From the NCBI GenBank assembly GCA_030035585.1, contig CM057476.1:19266501-19330500 (forward strand): 64,000 bases of DNA. Reading direction: 5' to 3'. Within the stretch, counting starts at the first letter, position 1. Every line of letters begins with the position of its first letter. This document shows positions 1-11,204 of this stretch, one piece after another. The translations under genes were made by a program, and so were the position numbers. The DNA is from Dugong dugon (Eukaryota > Chordata > Mammalia > Sirenia > Dugongidae). The notes below the pieces were generated by a model. It ran no database searches, was not told where the DNA came from, and saw only the letters and a program-made list of their open reading frames with translations.

Positions 1-109
1 TAAGGCAAAAACCAAAAATAGCCCCTTTGTGGTCAAGTTGATTCCTACTCCATGTATTCCAGAGTAGAACTGCGCTCCATAGCATTTTCTGGGTTGCAGT
101 CTTTATGGA
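1..109 (-). mobile_element. AfroSINE, partial
   Basis: Reverse-orientation 3' half (AGAGTAGAACTGCGCTCCATAG), cut by the left edge or truncated. Confidence 0.8.
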
Positions 110-318
110 AGGAGCCCTTGGTGACGCAATGGTTAAGTGCTCAGCTGCTAACTGAAAGGTCAGTGGTTTGAACCCACCAGCTGTCCCGTGGGTGAAAGAT
201 GTAGTAGACTGCTTCCATAAAGATTATAGTCTTGCAAATCCTAGAGGGCAGGCAGTTCTACTCTGTCCTATAGAATCGAATTGACTAGACAGCAATGAGT
301 TTTGGTTTTTTAATCTTA
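110..318 (+). mobile_element. AfroSINE, long form
   Basis: Starts GGAGCCCTTGGTGACGCAATG and contains the central AAAGATGTAGTAGACTGCTTCC segment that the short form lacks. Confidence 0.9.
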
Positions 319-425
319 GGGAAGCAGATGGCCAGGCCTTTCTTCCTTGGCACCACTGGGTAGGTTTGAACCACCAAACTTTAGGTTAGTCGCTGAGGGC
401 AAACTGCTGGCACCACCCAGGGGCC
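319..425 (-). mobile_element. AfroSINE, partial
   Basis: Reverse orientation: GAAGCAGATGGCCAGGCC to GCACCACCCAGGGGCC. Next to 110-318, so opposite-strand copies abut. 426-779 holds only a short further AfroSINE-like scrap near 427-452 and no gene. Confidence 0.8.
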
Positions 426-779
426 TCCGTTGCTGTTGAGTAGATTCCCACTCAGGGCAAGGCCCTGTGTCTCCAAAGCTCATGCTGAGAGTCCTAAGGC
501 AGATGCCTCGTTTTAGTTTGAGGTTTCTTTTCATTTTGTCCTGGAGACTAATGTTGCAGCCCCTGCAAACACAGGCCTGCAGAGAGGGAGAGGGAAGGTC
601 TTCCTAGCTGCTGTATGCCCTGTATTTTATGCCCCAGGTGTCCTGCCCGCTCTTCTGCACTGCTGACTCTGGGGTGGGCATTTCTCCCAACCTCCACTGG
701 GATGAAGCTCTCTCCCCTTTGCAGCCCCTTCCCTTTTGCAGTTTTAGGATATGGTTTTCTCTACTCTAGTAACTCTGCC

Positions 780-990
780 AGGAGTCCCTGGGTGGTGCAA
801 ATGGTTAAACGTTGGACTAGAAACCAAAAGGTTGGCGATGCAAACTCATCCAGAGGCACCTCGGAAGAAAGGCATGGTGATCTACTTCCGAAGGGTCACA
901 GCCATGAAAACCCTATGAACACAGTTCTACTCTGCACACATGGGATCGCCATGAGTCCGAATCAACTCAACAGCAACTAATAACAACAGT
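780..990 (+). mobile_element. AfroSINE, long form
   Basis: AGGAGTCCCTGGGTGGTGCAA to CAACTCAACAGCAACTAA with a full middle segment. Confidence 0.9.
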
Positions 991-1774
991 AACTCTGCCT
1001 TTGCAATCCCATCTGCTTATAATCTTCCAGAGGTTCATCAATATGATTGCTGCTGGCACCCTCTTCCTGCTTTCCAACACCGTTCAAGATCTATTCTATT
1101 TCTACAACTTTTATGTCATTTTCAAGAAATTTGGAGGAAGAAGTGAAAATAGTGCTTCTCAGGCCACCATCTTGAACAAGAATGACTGTGGACACTCTGA
1201 ATGTTTAGTTTTTTTCCCTTCCGTTATATGGGAAGAAAACCCAGGTGGTTGCTTGGAAGCTGTTCCTGCTGTCATCTACCTGAGTGTAGAAATTTGATTT
1301 GGGCTTCGATGAGTGCATCCTTTCCAGCCACTCAGGGAACACTGTACCCTCATCAATGAATGGCTCGTGAATGAGGTGGTGGCTGTGTCTGCAGGAATTC
1401 CTAGAGTTGGGCCAGGAGTGGAGGAACTTGGCCCAAATTCCCTGCCAGCCCAGATCTCTGGTCTTGGCTTTGGTACTGGCCTCTCTTTCAAGCTTCAGTG
1501 GTTTTTCAGCCCATCCCAGAGCCAGGAGGATATGTCAACTGCTTACTATGCAGAGCCCTGGGGGGATCAATCATGAATGAGGAGGGAGGGACGGAGGGAA
1601 GCTAAGAGAAACTCACTGTCCTTCCAGCCTCCAAGTGGCAGGAAAAGTCTGGGGATTTTTTTCCTGTGTGGATCCATGTGGTCACATCACCTTTCCTCCT
1701 CACTTGTTCTTTCCACTATGACACACTGTCCCTTGAGCTTCTTACCCAAGCCCATGGCAGCTCAGAAGCTTGCT
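991..1774. other. SVOP intron 6, nothing recognised
   Basis: No repeat family, exon or RNA gene recognised. Several short open frames overlap here on both strands, but none resembles a known protein. Confidence 0.6.
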
Positions 1775-2012
1775 AACACTTACTGGGTGCTGTGACAGGC
1801 ACTGTTATGAGCGCTTTAATGTGTTTCCATTTACTATTCGGTGACTCCATGAGGCGGGTCCATTATTATCCCATTTTAGAGATGAGAAAACTGATGTGTA
1901 GAAAGGTTAAGTTACTTGCTCAGGGTAACACAGCTACTATGTGACCAAGCCAGCATTCAAACCCAGGGAGTCAGGTTTCAGAGCCTATGGTCTAACCACA
2001 CTACTTCACAAT
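1775..2012 (+). mobile_element. MIR SINE
   Basis: Old mammalian MIR core: CCCATTTTAGAGATGAGAAAACTGA, then AAAGGTTAAGTTACTTGCTC and ACACAGCTACTATGTGACC. 2013-2369 holds nothing recognised beyond a C-rich run near 2200. Confidence 0.85.
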
Positions 2013-2369
2013 TAGGATTAACCTTCTAGTCTGTCTCTCCTAGTCATCCCCAACTGTGCCATTCAGCAGGCTCAAGAAGTCAGTCACTGGATGGTTGCCT
2101 CTCTGAGGGCAGGGACTGTAGTGGTGCAATGCCCAGTCCCCACTCACCAAGGGTGATCTAGCTATTTCTGCTGCCGAAGAACCAACCTGCCACCAGCGTC
2201 GCGCCCCCCCACCCCCACAGAATCATCCCTAGTCACTTGGTGGCAGGTTATTGACATTGGAACCCTTTCATTTTAGAAGGAGTAGTGATTCATTCTGACC
2301 AGATTGGCACACGATCCAGGTATTGGTTTGTCTTTCCTGCCTGCAAGGTCTCAGCCAACCCCATTACTC

Positions 2370-2515
2370 AACTCTGCCATTGTAGTGCTAAAGCAGCCAT
2401 AGACAATACATAAGCGAATGGGTGTGGCTGTGTTCCAATAAAACTTTGTTTACAAAAACCGGCAGGGGGCCAGATTTGGCCCACAGGCTGTAGTTTGCCA
2501 ATCCCTTCTTTATGC
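2370..2515 (+). mobile_element. hAT-type DNA transposon fragment
   Basis: CCAATAAAACTTTGTTTAC and GGGGCCAGATTTGGCCCACAGG match a terminal segment common in old hAT/Charlie elements. The exact subfamily is not named with confidence. Confidence 0.5.
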
Positions 2516-2654
2516 CCAGCACAAACGCCACTCACTTGGGAAGTCCTCCCCAACCCCCCTTCCTACAACTCTGAATACTCTCAGTACCTTTAAAAAAAAA
2601 AAAAAACCCTCTTATGGCTACCTTGTGTTTAGGTTAGGAGGGTGCGAGAGGCAG

Positions 2655-2830
2655 CATTCATGGTAGTTAAAAGCATGGATGTCATAGGCAAACTCCTGGT
2701 TCCACTTATACACTGTGTGACTTTGCCGCTGAGAGTCAGTTTTCCCAACTGTAAAATTCGGATTGTAACAATACAATAGAGCATACCTTCTGGGGCTGCT
2801 GTGATGTGTAAACACGAGATGTCCAATCAG
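2655..2830 (+). mobile_element. MIR SINE
   Basis: TGTGTGACTTTGCCGC, CAGTTTTCCCAACTGTAAAAT and AATAGAGCATACCTTCTGGG follow the MIR order. 2831-3196 holds nothing recognised. Confidence 0.8.
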
Positions 2831-3196
2831 TGCTATTATTTTTCTCTTTATTTCACTTTTACAACCCTCCAGCTTTTGAGTGGTTTTGTTGTTGGCGTTA
2901 ACCGTTACGATACTGGTAATGAAAATATTCTCTGTGTGAGACTGAATGAACAAACGGACAATGGCCAGATCACATATAAAAATAGATCACAGACCTACTA
3001 TCTGCAGCATCCAGCCAGGAAGACAAACCACTGCCTGCAGCTACCAGGCCAGAAGATCAAGCAATATTCCCTGTAACAATGGGCCTTAAATGGCCAGGAT
3101 TTGATCAGTAGCTGACAGCTTCCTTCATTTTTGTCCCCACTTCCAACATAGGACCAATTGGAGATGACCAAATAAACTCTCCTAACCAATCACATA

Positions 3197-3420
3197 GGAG
3201 TCACACCCTGGGTGATACAAATGATTAAGCACTCTACTACTAGCCAAAAGGCTGGCGGTTCAAACCCACCACTGAGAGGTGCCTCGGAACACAGCCCTGG
3301 TGATCTGCTTCCGAAAGGTCACAGCTTTGAAAACTCTATGGAGCAGTTCTACTCTGTACACATGGGGTAACCGTGAGTTGGAACCAACTCAACAATAACT
3401 AACAATAACAACTACCACCA
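3197..3420 (+). mobile_element. AfroSINE, long form
   Basis: GAGTCACACCCTGGGTGATAC to AACCAACTCAACAATAACTA. Confidence 0.88.
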
Positions 3421-3651
3421 GTCCCATAAAATGCCCCACTTCTAGTTAGCCCTTCTCCAGTTTCCCCAGGCCAACAGCCTCCCATCAGGGCACACCTGAA
3501 TGCGTGCCTTCTTTCCATTATAAAGCTTTCCTACTCTCCTACCTGCCTTTGAGTCTCAGCCACTTGCAAGGAAAGGTGGCTGACTCCTTTGCTATGGCAA
3601 GCTTTGAATAAATAGCCTTTGTTTGTTCTTATTTGGGTGTTCTTTGTCTAG

Positions 3652-3850
3652 TTCCAGGAGCTCTGGTGGTACAATGGTTAAGTGCTCAGCCGCTAACCGA
3701 AAGGTTGGCAGTTTGAACCCAAGAGCTCCTCCACAGAAGATGTGGCAGTCTGCTTCTGTAAAGGTTACAGCCTTGGAAACCATATGGGAAGGTCTACTCT
3801 GTCCTGTAGGGTTGCTATGAATTGGAATCCACTTGACAGCAATGGGTTTG
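3652..3850 (+). mobile_element. AfroSINE, long form
   Basis: GGAGCTCTGGTGGTACAATGG to TCCACTTGACAGCAATGGG; ends 130 bp from SVOP exon 6, in intron 6. Confidence 0.9.
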
Positions 3851-3979
3851 GTCTGACGACATTACAGTTCCTTGATGCCTCTCAGAAGCCATGGTGTAGC
3901 CACCTTTGTACCCCTGAAGCCATGAACACACATATTTGACTAGCAGCCTGTTCGGAGGGCCTGCTGGGTGTTTACTTAC

Positions 3980-4104
3980 GACTGGGGGATCCCTCCGATC
4001 CCGAAGCCCACCAGGCCCCGAAGCACCAGGATCCAGCTGTACACAGGCGCGAACGCACTGAGGATGCCGTAGTACAGGGTCCAGAGCACGCTGATCTTCA
4101 GCCC
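3980..4104 (-). CDS. SVOP: SVOP exon 6 (helices 3-4, residues 152-193)
   Basis: The exon has acceptor TCTGCAG, donor GTAAGT, and 41 codons plus two bases. It encodes [18 protein letters not shown] (helix 3), APVYSW, then [18 protein letters not shown] (helix 4), with the Arg-Gly-X-X-Gly arrangement of MFS helix 4. The IPQS ending has Ile where human SVOP, as I recall it, has Val, a conservative change. The open codon TC is completed by an exon outside the window. Confidence 0.95.
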
Positions 4105-4215
4105 CTGCAGAGAAGGGAGAGACCAGGTCACAAGGGCTTCTCCAGCGCCTCCAGGTGGGGTGTCCTCTGCGCCCACATTTAAAGCCACCAATGGAGGAGG
4201 AGTAGGTCACAAGGT

Positions 4216-4432
4216 TCCTAGGGGGTGCAAATGGTTTGCGCCCCACTGCTAACCTAAATTGGAAGTTTGAATTCATCCAGAACTACTGGTACCACAGAAG
4301 AAAGGCCTGGCAATCTGCTTGCATAAAGATTACAGTCAAGAAAACCCTATGGTGCAGTTCTACTCTGCAACGCATGGGGTCGCCATAAGTTGGAATCAAC
4401 TCAACAGCAACTAACAAACCAACAACGGGACC
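4216..4432 (+). mobile_element. AfroSINE, long form
   Basis: AGGTTCCTAGGGGGTGCAAA to ATCAACTCAACAGCAACTAA, just inside SVOP intron 5. Confidence 0.88.
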
Positions 4433-4554
4433 ACGTCCGAGGGTAACCCATACAGTTAAGGAGGTGTGGGGGAAATCGTGGGGCATTTTTGGTTGTCCCA
4501 ACGATTGGCACTTAATGGACAGGGGCCAGAGATGTTAGACGTCTTCCAATGCAC

Positions 4555-4795
4555 GAGACACAGTAAAGATTTGGCCTACACTCTTACCTCAAGTAGATAC
4601 AAGAGATTAAACGGGCAGCTTCTGTCTGGAGGTGAGATGGGAAGGCAGAGAGGGTCAGGAGCTGGTTGAATGGACATGGGGAATCATGGGTGGAAAGGAG
4701 GAGTGTGCTGTCACATTATGGGGAGAGCAATTAGGGTCACATAACAATGTAGGTATAAATTTTTGTATGGAAAAAAAATAAAAAGATTTGGCCTA
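4555..4795 (+). mobile_element. L1 3' UTR fragment
   Basis: Reverse complement of the L1 3' UTR copies at 48480-48780 and 55200-55480 (ACATAACAATGTAGGTATAA, CATGGGGAATC). Ends in an A-rich tail. Confidence 0.75.
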
Positions 4796-5051
4796 CATCT
4801 AGTACCATCTCAAATGCTCCTCCCCAACAGTCCTGTAGCTGAAAACTCTGTTTATAATTATCTGCACCAAGACCTTCATTCTGTTTTACATATAAACAGG
4901 ATTTTTTTTTTTTTTTTTATAGTTTGAACAGACAGTATTTTTTCCAGGAAGGCAACTCCCAGGTAAATCAAAGGAAGACTGTACTTAGCTGGATCCGGAA
5001 CTTTGCAAAATTGTTCACCATTTCAGAAAACCGTGTTGCTAATGCCAACAC

Positions 5052-5569
5052 TGTTATGGATTGAATTGTGTCCCCAAAAAATGTGCGTCAGCTTGGCTAG
5101 GCCGTGATTCCCAGTATTGTGTGGTTCTCCACCATTTTGTGATCTGATGTGATTATCCTATGTGTTGTAAATTCTAACTTCTATGATGTTAATGAGGCAG
5201 GAATAGAGGCAGTTATGTTAATGAGGCAGGACTCAATCTACAGGATTAGGTTCTATCTTGAGTCAATCTCTTTTGGGATATAAAAGAGAATCAAGCAGAG
5301 AGGGAAGGACCTCATGCCACCAAGAAAGAAGTGCCAGGAGCAGAGCACATCCTTTGGACCCGGGGTCCCTGCACTGAGAAGCTCCTAGACCAGGCGAAGA
5401 TTGATGACAAGTACCTTTACCTAGAACCTACAGAGAGGAAGCCTTCCCCTGGAGGTGGCACCCTGAATTCAGACTTCTAGCTTCCTCGACTGTGAGAGAA
5501 TAAATTTCTGTTTGTTAAAGCCATTCACTTGTGCTACTTCTGTTATAGCACTACTAGATGACTAAGACA
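5052..5569 (+). mobile_element. Solo LTR, family A (MaLR-like), 518 bp
   Basis: Begins TGTTATGGATTGAATTGTGTC and ends CTAAGACA, flanked by a perfect 5-bp duplication AACAC (5047-5051 and 5570-5574). Contains a polyadenylation signal in GAGAATAAATTTCTG near 5500. The wording of both ends recalls ERVL-MaLR LTRs. No internal retroviral genes remain. Confidence 0.85.
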
Positions 5570-5671
5570 AACACTGTTTGTAGTATTTGAGTTATTGATG
5601 GAACACGTTGATATCAGTCTGTATTCACTGGGATTCTACAGGTACATACAAATATACCTATTTAAACCTTG

Positions 5672-5815
5672 GAGCCCCGGTGGCACAGTGAGGTCGGCAG
5701 TTTGAATCCACCAGCCACTCCTTGGAAACCCTGTGGGGGTAATTCTACTCTGTCCCGTAGGGTCAGTATGAGTTGGAACCGTCTTGACGGCAACAGATTT
5801 GGTGTTTGGTATTTA
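5672..5815 (+). mobile_element. AfroSINE, short (45-bp deleted) form
   Basis: CCACCAGCCACTCC passes straight into TTGGAAACCCTG, lacking the central segment; also lost TTAAGAGCTTGGCTGC near the head. 5816-6469 is AT-rich with nothing recognised. Confidence 0.88.
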
Positions 5816-6469
5816 AACCTTATTTCAAAATGTCAGCTATAAAGAAAAGGCATTAATTAAATTAATTAAATCCAAACTTATTTGTGTTCAGAGGCAAACA
5901 TTGATGACTTCCTGTTATCATCTAGGCATAGTTATGCAGGAACATTTGGCATAACAAAAAGAAGTCTTATTTTATTAATTACCTCCTGTTTTTATTTCTC
6001 CCTCATAGCATAGTCAGGGCATGATTGTTGATCTCTTTATTTAAATTATATGGGTTTATTTATTTCCAGACATTAAAGAAGTTAAGGAAACTCTACTATT
6101 TTATAACGTATTTATATACAAGGGACCTAGGTTGATACCCACTGAGAGATAAGACCCTGCAAGAGAAACATGGGGACTATTCCTGGAGTGTTAATTCCGC
6201 TTGAAGATCTGAGAAAATATTAAGCATGAATGTCATTTAAAATATTACTTTCATATCACAACCAACACCAAATGTATTATAGAATAGAATGCAAATTTTA
6301 CATGAATTTTAAACATGCGCCATGAGGTCTGGGGAAGGCCTCACTCTGCAGGCGTCTGTCGTACCTCCGAGGCTGAGTTCACCTGCCTGCCTCCTGGGGA
6401 CACTTCAGGGGAAAAGGCTGAAACATACTGATGTGAGCTTTATAAGCTTAAACTGTCACACCCCCTCCA

Positions 6470-6815
6470 AAAGCAAAAACCGAACCCATTGCCATTGGGT
6501 CAATTTGACTCATGGCGACTCCATGTGTTATAGTTTAGAACCGAGCTCCATAGGGTTTTCTTGGCTGAAAATCTTTACAGAAAAGAAGCCGTGGTGGCAC
6601 AGTGGTGAAGCTCTAGCTGCTAACTAAAAGGTCAGCAGTTCAAACCCACCAGTCCCTCCACCGGAGAAAGATGTGGCAATCTGCTCCCATAAAGATTAAA
6701 CAAACAAACAAACAAACAAACAAAAAGCCTTTGTCGCTGAGTTGGTTCCATCGCATAGGGACCCTGTAGAACAGAGCAGAACTGCCCCATAGGATTTCCA
6801 AGGCTGTAATCTTTT
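6470..6815. mobile_element. Three AfroSINE pieces around an (AAAC)n run
   Basis: A minus-strand 3' half (6470-6583), a plus-strand 5' half (6584-6700), an AAAC repeat (6697-6725) and another minus-strand piece (6726-6815) ending in a T run. Confidence 0.8.
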
Positions 6816-7990
6816 TTTTTTTTTTTTAAATGGGCCAGTCTAATCTTAAAATGGTTAAAAGAGCAACATTTTTGTTATGTATTTTTACCTTAATAAAATT
6901 ATTTTTAAACATGTAACTGAATTAAAAGAGAGAGGAAATTTGATGGTCTACAAGATAATTTCAGGTCCTTTGGAAAAAGATCCTAGGAGGGAGAGAGAGT
7001 ATTTTAAATAACTTTGCAGCACCTTATAAGAAAATTAGTTGTTTTTCATTTCAATTATTCGTTCTCCTGATTGTGTAAAAGAGAAAGTGTCCATGTGGTA
7101 CTAGTCTGTCCTTAACACCTTTTTTAGTACCTACTAATCTCTCTTTTCAGTGTAGAGAGGGCAGCTGGGCAACGGTGACCAGCTAGAATTTACAACATTT
7201 TGTTTTCATTGTATTTATTTTTGCAGACATTTCCTAGTTATGGCAATTATTACTGATCTTCCATGTAAGGCTTCCTATAAAATTTACTTTTCAAAAAAAA
7301 CCCATTTAATTTTTTTTTAAAAAGCAAGTTGATATAAAAAATATTAAGTATGTAAGAGAACAGGTGGGAGAAGAATTACTGACGTTTCAGAAATCCTGGA
7401 TTTAGTCCAATAATAATAAAGCGACATTCCTCTACCCCTAAACCTTTGACTGTGAAGTTGTTACCTGCCACACACGTACTTAATTCCCTCCTTCTGGTTT
7501 AAGCCAGCTTGATAGGGATTTTCTTGCTTGCAACCCAAGGAATCTTGAATCAGACTTAAATTAGCAGCAGAGAAAATACAAGGGAAGAAGGAAAACAGAG
7601 CAGGAGAAGAGGAACAGAGGAGAGAAGAAGGGACCCAGACTGGAGCATGGAGGCTAAGCCTCCCTCAAGGTGCTGCCTGGGGGCTGCGTTATCCCTGTCA
7701 GGTAAACTGGGTGACCCCAGGCAGTAAAGACAGGCATGCTGACCTGTCCTGCCAGGTCACAGCAGATCACATCTGGCTCTGCTTATGTCAACTGCCTAGA
7801 AAACGAGGACTCAGCACCCATTTGTAAGTACTGCCATGGCCATCAGGAAGGTTGGGCTCAGCCAGCATGCCCCATCCAAACACTGCCCTGGAACTTTGCA
7901 GAAATGTCCCACAGGCCTCTGGGCTTCTCATTAACTAGAGTCCTTGCCCTGCCTCACATCTGCCCTGCCCTTTATGGATTGTTAGCTCAT
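6816..7990. other. SVOP intron 5, nothing recognised
   Basis: AT-rich up to about 7440, then a purine-rich block near 7560-7650 (GAAGAAGGGACCC). No exon, RNA gene or clear repeat. Confidence 0.55.
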
Positions 7991-7994
7991 GCTT

Positions 7995-8395
7995 TCATTC
8001 CTTCGTCCATTCATTCAACATACGTTTACTGAGCATCCCTGTGTGCCAGTCACTAGAGATCATGATATGCATTATTCATTCATTCATTTTCTCATTCAAT
8101 TATTCATTCAATACGCATGTATTGAGTGCCTGTTGTGTGCCAGGCACAAGAGGCACTGATATACATTATTCATTCATTTGTTCATTCGATATGCATGTAT
8201 TGAGTGCTTACCGTATGGCAGGCACCAGAGATACTAATATACATTATTCATTAATTTATTTATTCATTCACTTATTTAATAGCCATGTATTGCGCACCCA
8301 CTGTGTACCAGACACTAGAGGTATTAATATATGTTATTTATTCATTTATTCAATATGCATGTATTGAGCACTTCCTGTATGCTAGGCATTGGGCT
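7995..8395 (+). repeat. Five-unit tandem array, unit 74-92 bp
   Basis: The block ATTCATTCATT...CAATATGCATGTATTGAG, TGCCTACTGTGTGCCAGGC, ACTAGAGATACTAATATACA recurs five times with its GCATGTATTG anchor near 8023, 8115, 8193, 8283 and 8357. The unit derives from the old mammalian repeat whose single copies (TTTATTGAGTGCCTACTATG) occur elsewhere in the window. Units differ in ATTC count and at scattered bases. Confidence 0.9.
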
Positions 8396-8499
8396 TTGGG
8401 CCTGGGGCTACAGCAGAAAACATGACAGCCAGGCTCTCTGACTTTCATTTACATTTTAAAAACCACTGTCACATCATTACACTTGCTGAGGATCCCGTG

Positions 8500-8670
8500 G
8501 GAGTCTCTCAAAAGCAACCTTGTAGGAAGGGGTGGTTATTTTTCATTTCTGCTTTATAACTGGCATGGCAAGTGTCAAAGTGGTTGAGTGAATTGCTCAA
8601 GATCAGCAAGGGACAGAGCCAAGACTGGAGAGAGCCAGGACTTCCAACTCCAAATGCTGTTCTTTGACTG
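8500..8670 (+). mobile_element. MIR SINE, diverged
   Basis: AGTGAATTGCTCAAGATCAGC and GGACAGAGCCAAGACTGGA are the MIR 3' half. 8671-9379 has no recognised feature. Confidence 0.6.
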
Positions 8671-9379
8671 AGCCACTGTCTTCTTCTAGAGTCTTCGATG
8701 GCTCCCCATCACCTCTGGCAGAAAACATAAATGCAGGATGCAGGTGTAACACAGCAAGGACAGGTGGGCCTGGGTGAATGAGAGAGAACATGTCCTGACT
8801 GTCAGCCTCTACTCAGCTCTAGCCAAAAGTTGCTATGACAGAGTGTGGGTCCCATGCTGCCAGATTACCTGATTTTCAAGAAAAGCTACGAATCCATTTA
8901 TTTTTTGTGAAAAATGCATCGTGTTTGAAATGAAGGCAACTGATTCCAAATCCTATAAAACACTGCGTGGGATAAAGAAAACACACCTGTGGGCTCTGTT
9001 TGTCTCATGGGCCACCAGTCTGCAACCTGTAGCCTAGAAAAGCCAAGCTCATTCTGGCATTTGAGGCTCCTGCTCTAAGATGCTGAGTCTTGCTGCTACT
9101 CAGATGCCAGACCTACGACCCCTAAAAAGATCACATCAATGTCACACAGCCATGGAGCAGCGTTGCTCAGTCACCACCACCCCCCGCCCCTGCTCTCTGA
9201 TCTGGTATTCTCCAATCATGCTCATTTACAATGAAAACACAGGGTGAGGAGACAGAGTCCCGCCACCTACCAGCCACCCCCTTTTCCTCCTTCTTAGACA
9301 CAACATGGACCTAGTAGCCTTTGAACTTGATAGTGACCTGATCACATTCTGAAACTTTTTTACGAGACCCAAACAATAA

Positions 9380-9595
9380 TAGTTACTAGAAGCCCTAGTA
9401 GTGCAGTGGTTAAATGCTTGGCTGCTAATCAAAAGGTCTGCAATTCGAACCCACCAGCTGCTCTGCAGGAGAAGGATGTGGCAATCTGTTTCCCTAAAGA
9501 CAACAGCCTTGGAAACCCTATGGGGCAGTTCTCCTCGGTCCGGTAGGGTTGCTGTGAGTTGGAATCAACTTGTCAGCAATGGGTATCACAGTTGA
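9380..9595 (+). mobile_element. AfroSINE, long form
   Basis: AAGCCCTAGTAGTGCAGTGG to AATCAACTTGTCAGCAATGGG. Confidence 0.92.
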
Positions 9596-9599
9596 CCTG

Positions 9600-9835
9600 T
9601 GCATTAGCAAACACTGTTCTAAATGCTTTACGTACATTTTCTCATTTAATCCTCTCAACAACCCTTTGAGCTCCTACTGTTATCAACCCTATTTTACAGA
9701 TGGGAAAACTGAGGCTGAGAGAGGTGAAGCCGCTTGCTCAACATTACCTCGCTCGAAAGAAAGGATACTGGAATATGAACCCGGATGTGTTTATCTCTGT
9801 GACTTCAAGGCCCTGTACCACCCACAAGCCTCCAG
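9600..9835 (+). mobile_element. MIR SINE
   Basis: CTCATTTAATCCTCTCAACAA, TTTTACAGATGGGAAAACTG and TGAACCCGGATGTG. 9840-10316 has no recognised repeat or exon. Confidence 0.88.
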
Positions 9836-10384
9836 GCAGTAGAAACTTCTGAAGTCTCCTCCTGAATCCTAACCCAATATGTGATTTCCCTGCAAAGTCA
9901 TGCAACGGACGCCCTCACAGTAACCCCCCTTCTGGGCTGAGGCAGATCAAGAAGCTAAGAGGAGACTCTCGACGCTCGCCGAGGCTCACCAGCTGCTTGG
10001 CTTGGCCGTGTTCCTGGAGGAGTTCCAGGGAAGCTTTATAATTAGAACCTGCTCCATTCTCCCTGAGGCTGGGCCAGAATTCTAAGCTGGGGAGGAAGGG
10101 GCTCTGCAATCTGGGGGCACAGTCTGTCCTCTCTGGTTTCTCACCAGCTTCCTGTTTGCTGTTTGGCAGGACCATCAGTAGACCTGGAGGGGGAAGTTAT
10201 AGGCAGCTCCCCAAGCTTCCTCTGTTAGGGATGATGAATGTTTAACTGACTAACTCAACTCTGGGAGATAATTCAGTAATTAATGTCTCACAGCAGCCAA
10301 GGTCCGGATTAAAGATGTGCACCCTGGAGCCAGACAGACCTGCGTTTTAACAATGGCATTGCTGTTTATTTGCACGAGCGTGCA

Positions 10385-10625
10385 AAGTATAGGAATAATA
10401 ATAGGCATTTATGAAATGCTTCCTCTGTGCCGAAAGCTTTATATACAATGTCCCATTGACTCCTTACAGATGCCCTATGGGAGAGACAATTATTATCTCA
10501 TTTACAGATGGGGAAACTGAGGCACAGAGAGGTTAAATAACTTGCCCAAGGTCATGCAGCCTGTAAGTGGACGAGCTGGGATTTGAACCCAAGCAGTCTG
10601 GCTTCAGAACCCGTGATTTTCATAA
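10385..10625 (+). mobile_element. MIR SINE
   Basis: CATTTACAGATGGGGAAACT, AACTTGCCCAAGGTCATGCA and GATTTGAACCCAAGCAGTC. Confidence 0.9.
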
Positions 10626-10775
10626 TGATGCTATATTATCTGCTAAGCCAAAATGAGCCCTTTAGGTAAAGAACTAAAATTAGGGCTGAGCATTTTTAAG
10701 TGATGGAGGAAGACAATGAAATATTAATTCTTCACAATACTACATCTTGGCATTGTCTGCACATTTACTCTAGAG

Positions 10776-11183
10776 CCAGCTTTCTCGGCCTCGGCACTAC
10801 TGACATTCGCCTTCACCATTGAGTCGATTCCAACTCATAGTGACCTTATAGGACAGAGTAGAACGCCCTTGGGGTTTCCAGGGCTGAAAATCTTTACAGA
10901 AGCAGACTGCTAAGTCTTTCTCCCATGGAGCGGCTGTTGGGTTCAATGTGCCAATCTTTCGGTTAGCAGCCGAGTGCTTAACCACTGCACCACCAGGGCT
11001 CCTGGGTAATTGTTTGTTGTGGGGGATGTTCTGGAAGTTGTGGGATATTTAGGGGCATCCCTGGCCTTTATCCACTAGATGCCAATAGCACTCCCAGCTC
11101 CTTGTGACAAACACAAATGTCTCCAGACACTGCCAAATGTCCCCTGGGGCCAAGGTCACTCCCTGTTGAGAACCACTATTCTA
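10776..11183 (-). mobile_element. MER20 (hAT) split by an AfroSINE
   Basis: The reverse complement of MER20 begins CTCGGCACTACTGACATTC and resumes at 11006 (TTTGTTGTGGGGGATG ... CCACTAGATGCCAATAGCAC ... TTGAGAACCACT). Confidence 0.8.
10801..11005 (-). mobile_element. AfroSINE, long form, inside MER20
   Basis: TTCACCATTGAGTCGATTCC to AACCACTGCACCACCAGGGC; it interrupts MER20 and is therefore younger. Confidence 0.9.
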
Positions 11184-11204
11184 AAGGGCAACCAAAATGT
11201 GGCT

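Noticed and set aside
8041-8367. 108-codon frame with repeated FIHLF-type motifs
   Set aside because: Produced by the five-unit tandem array; not a protein family.
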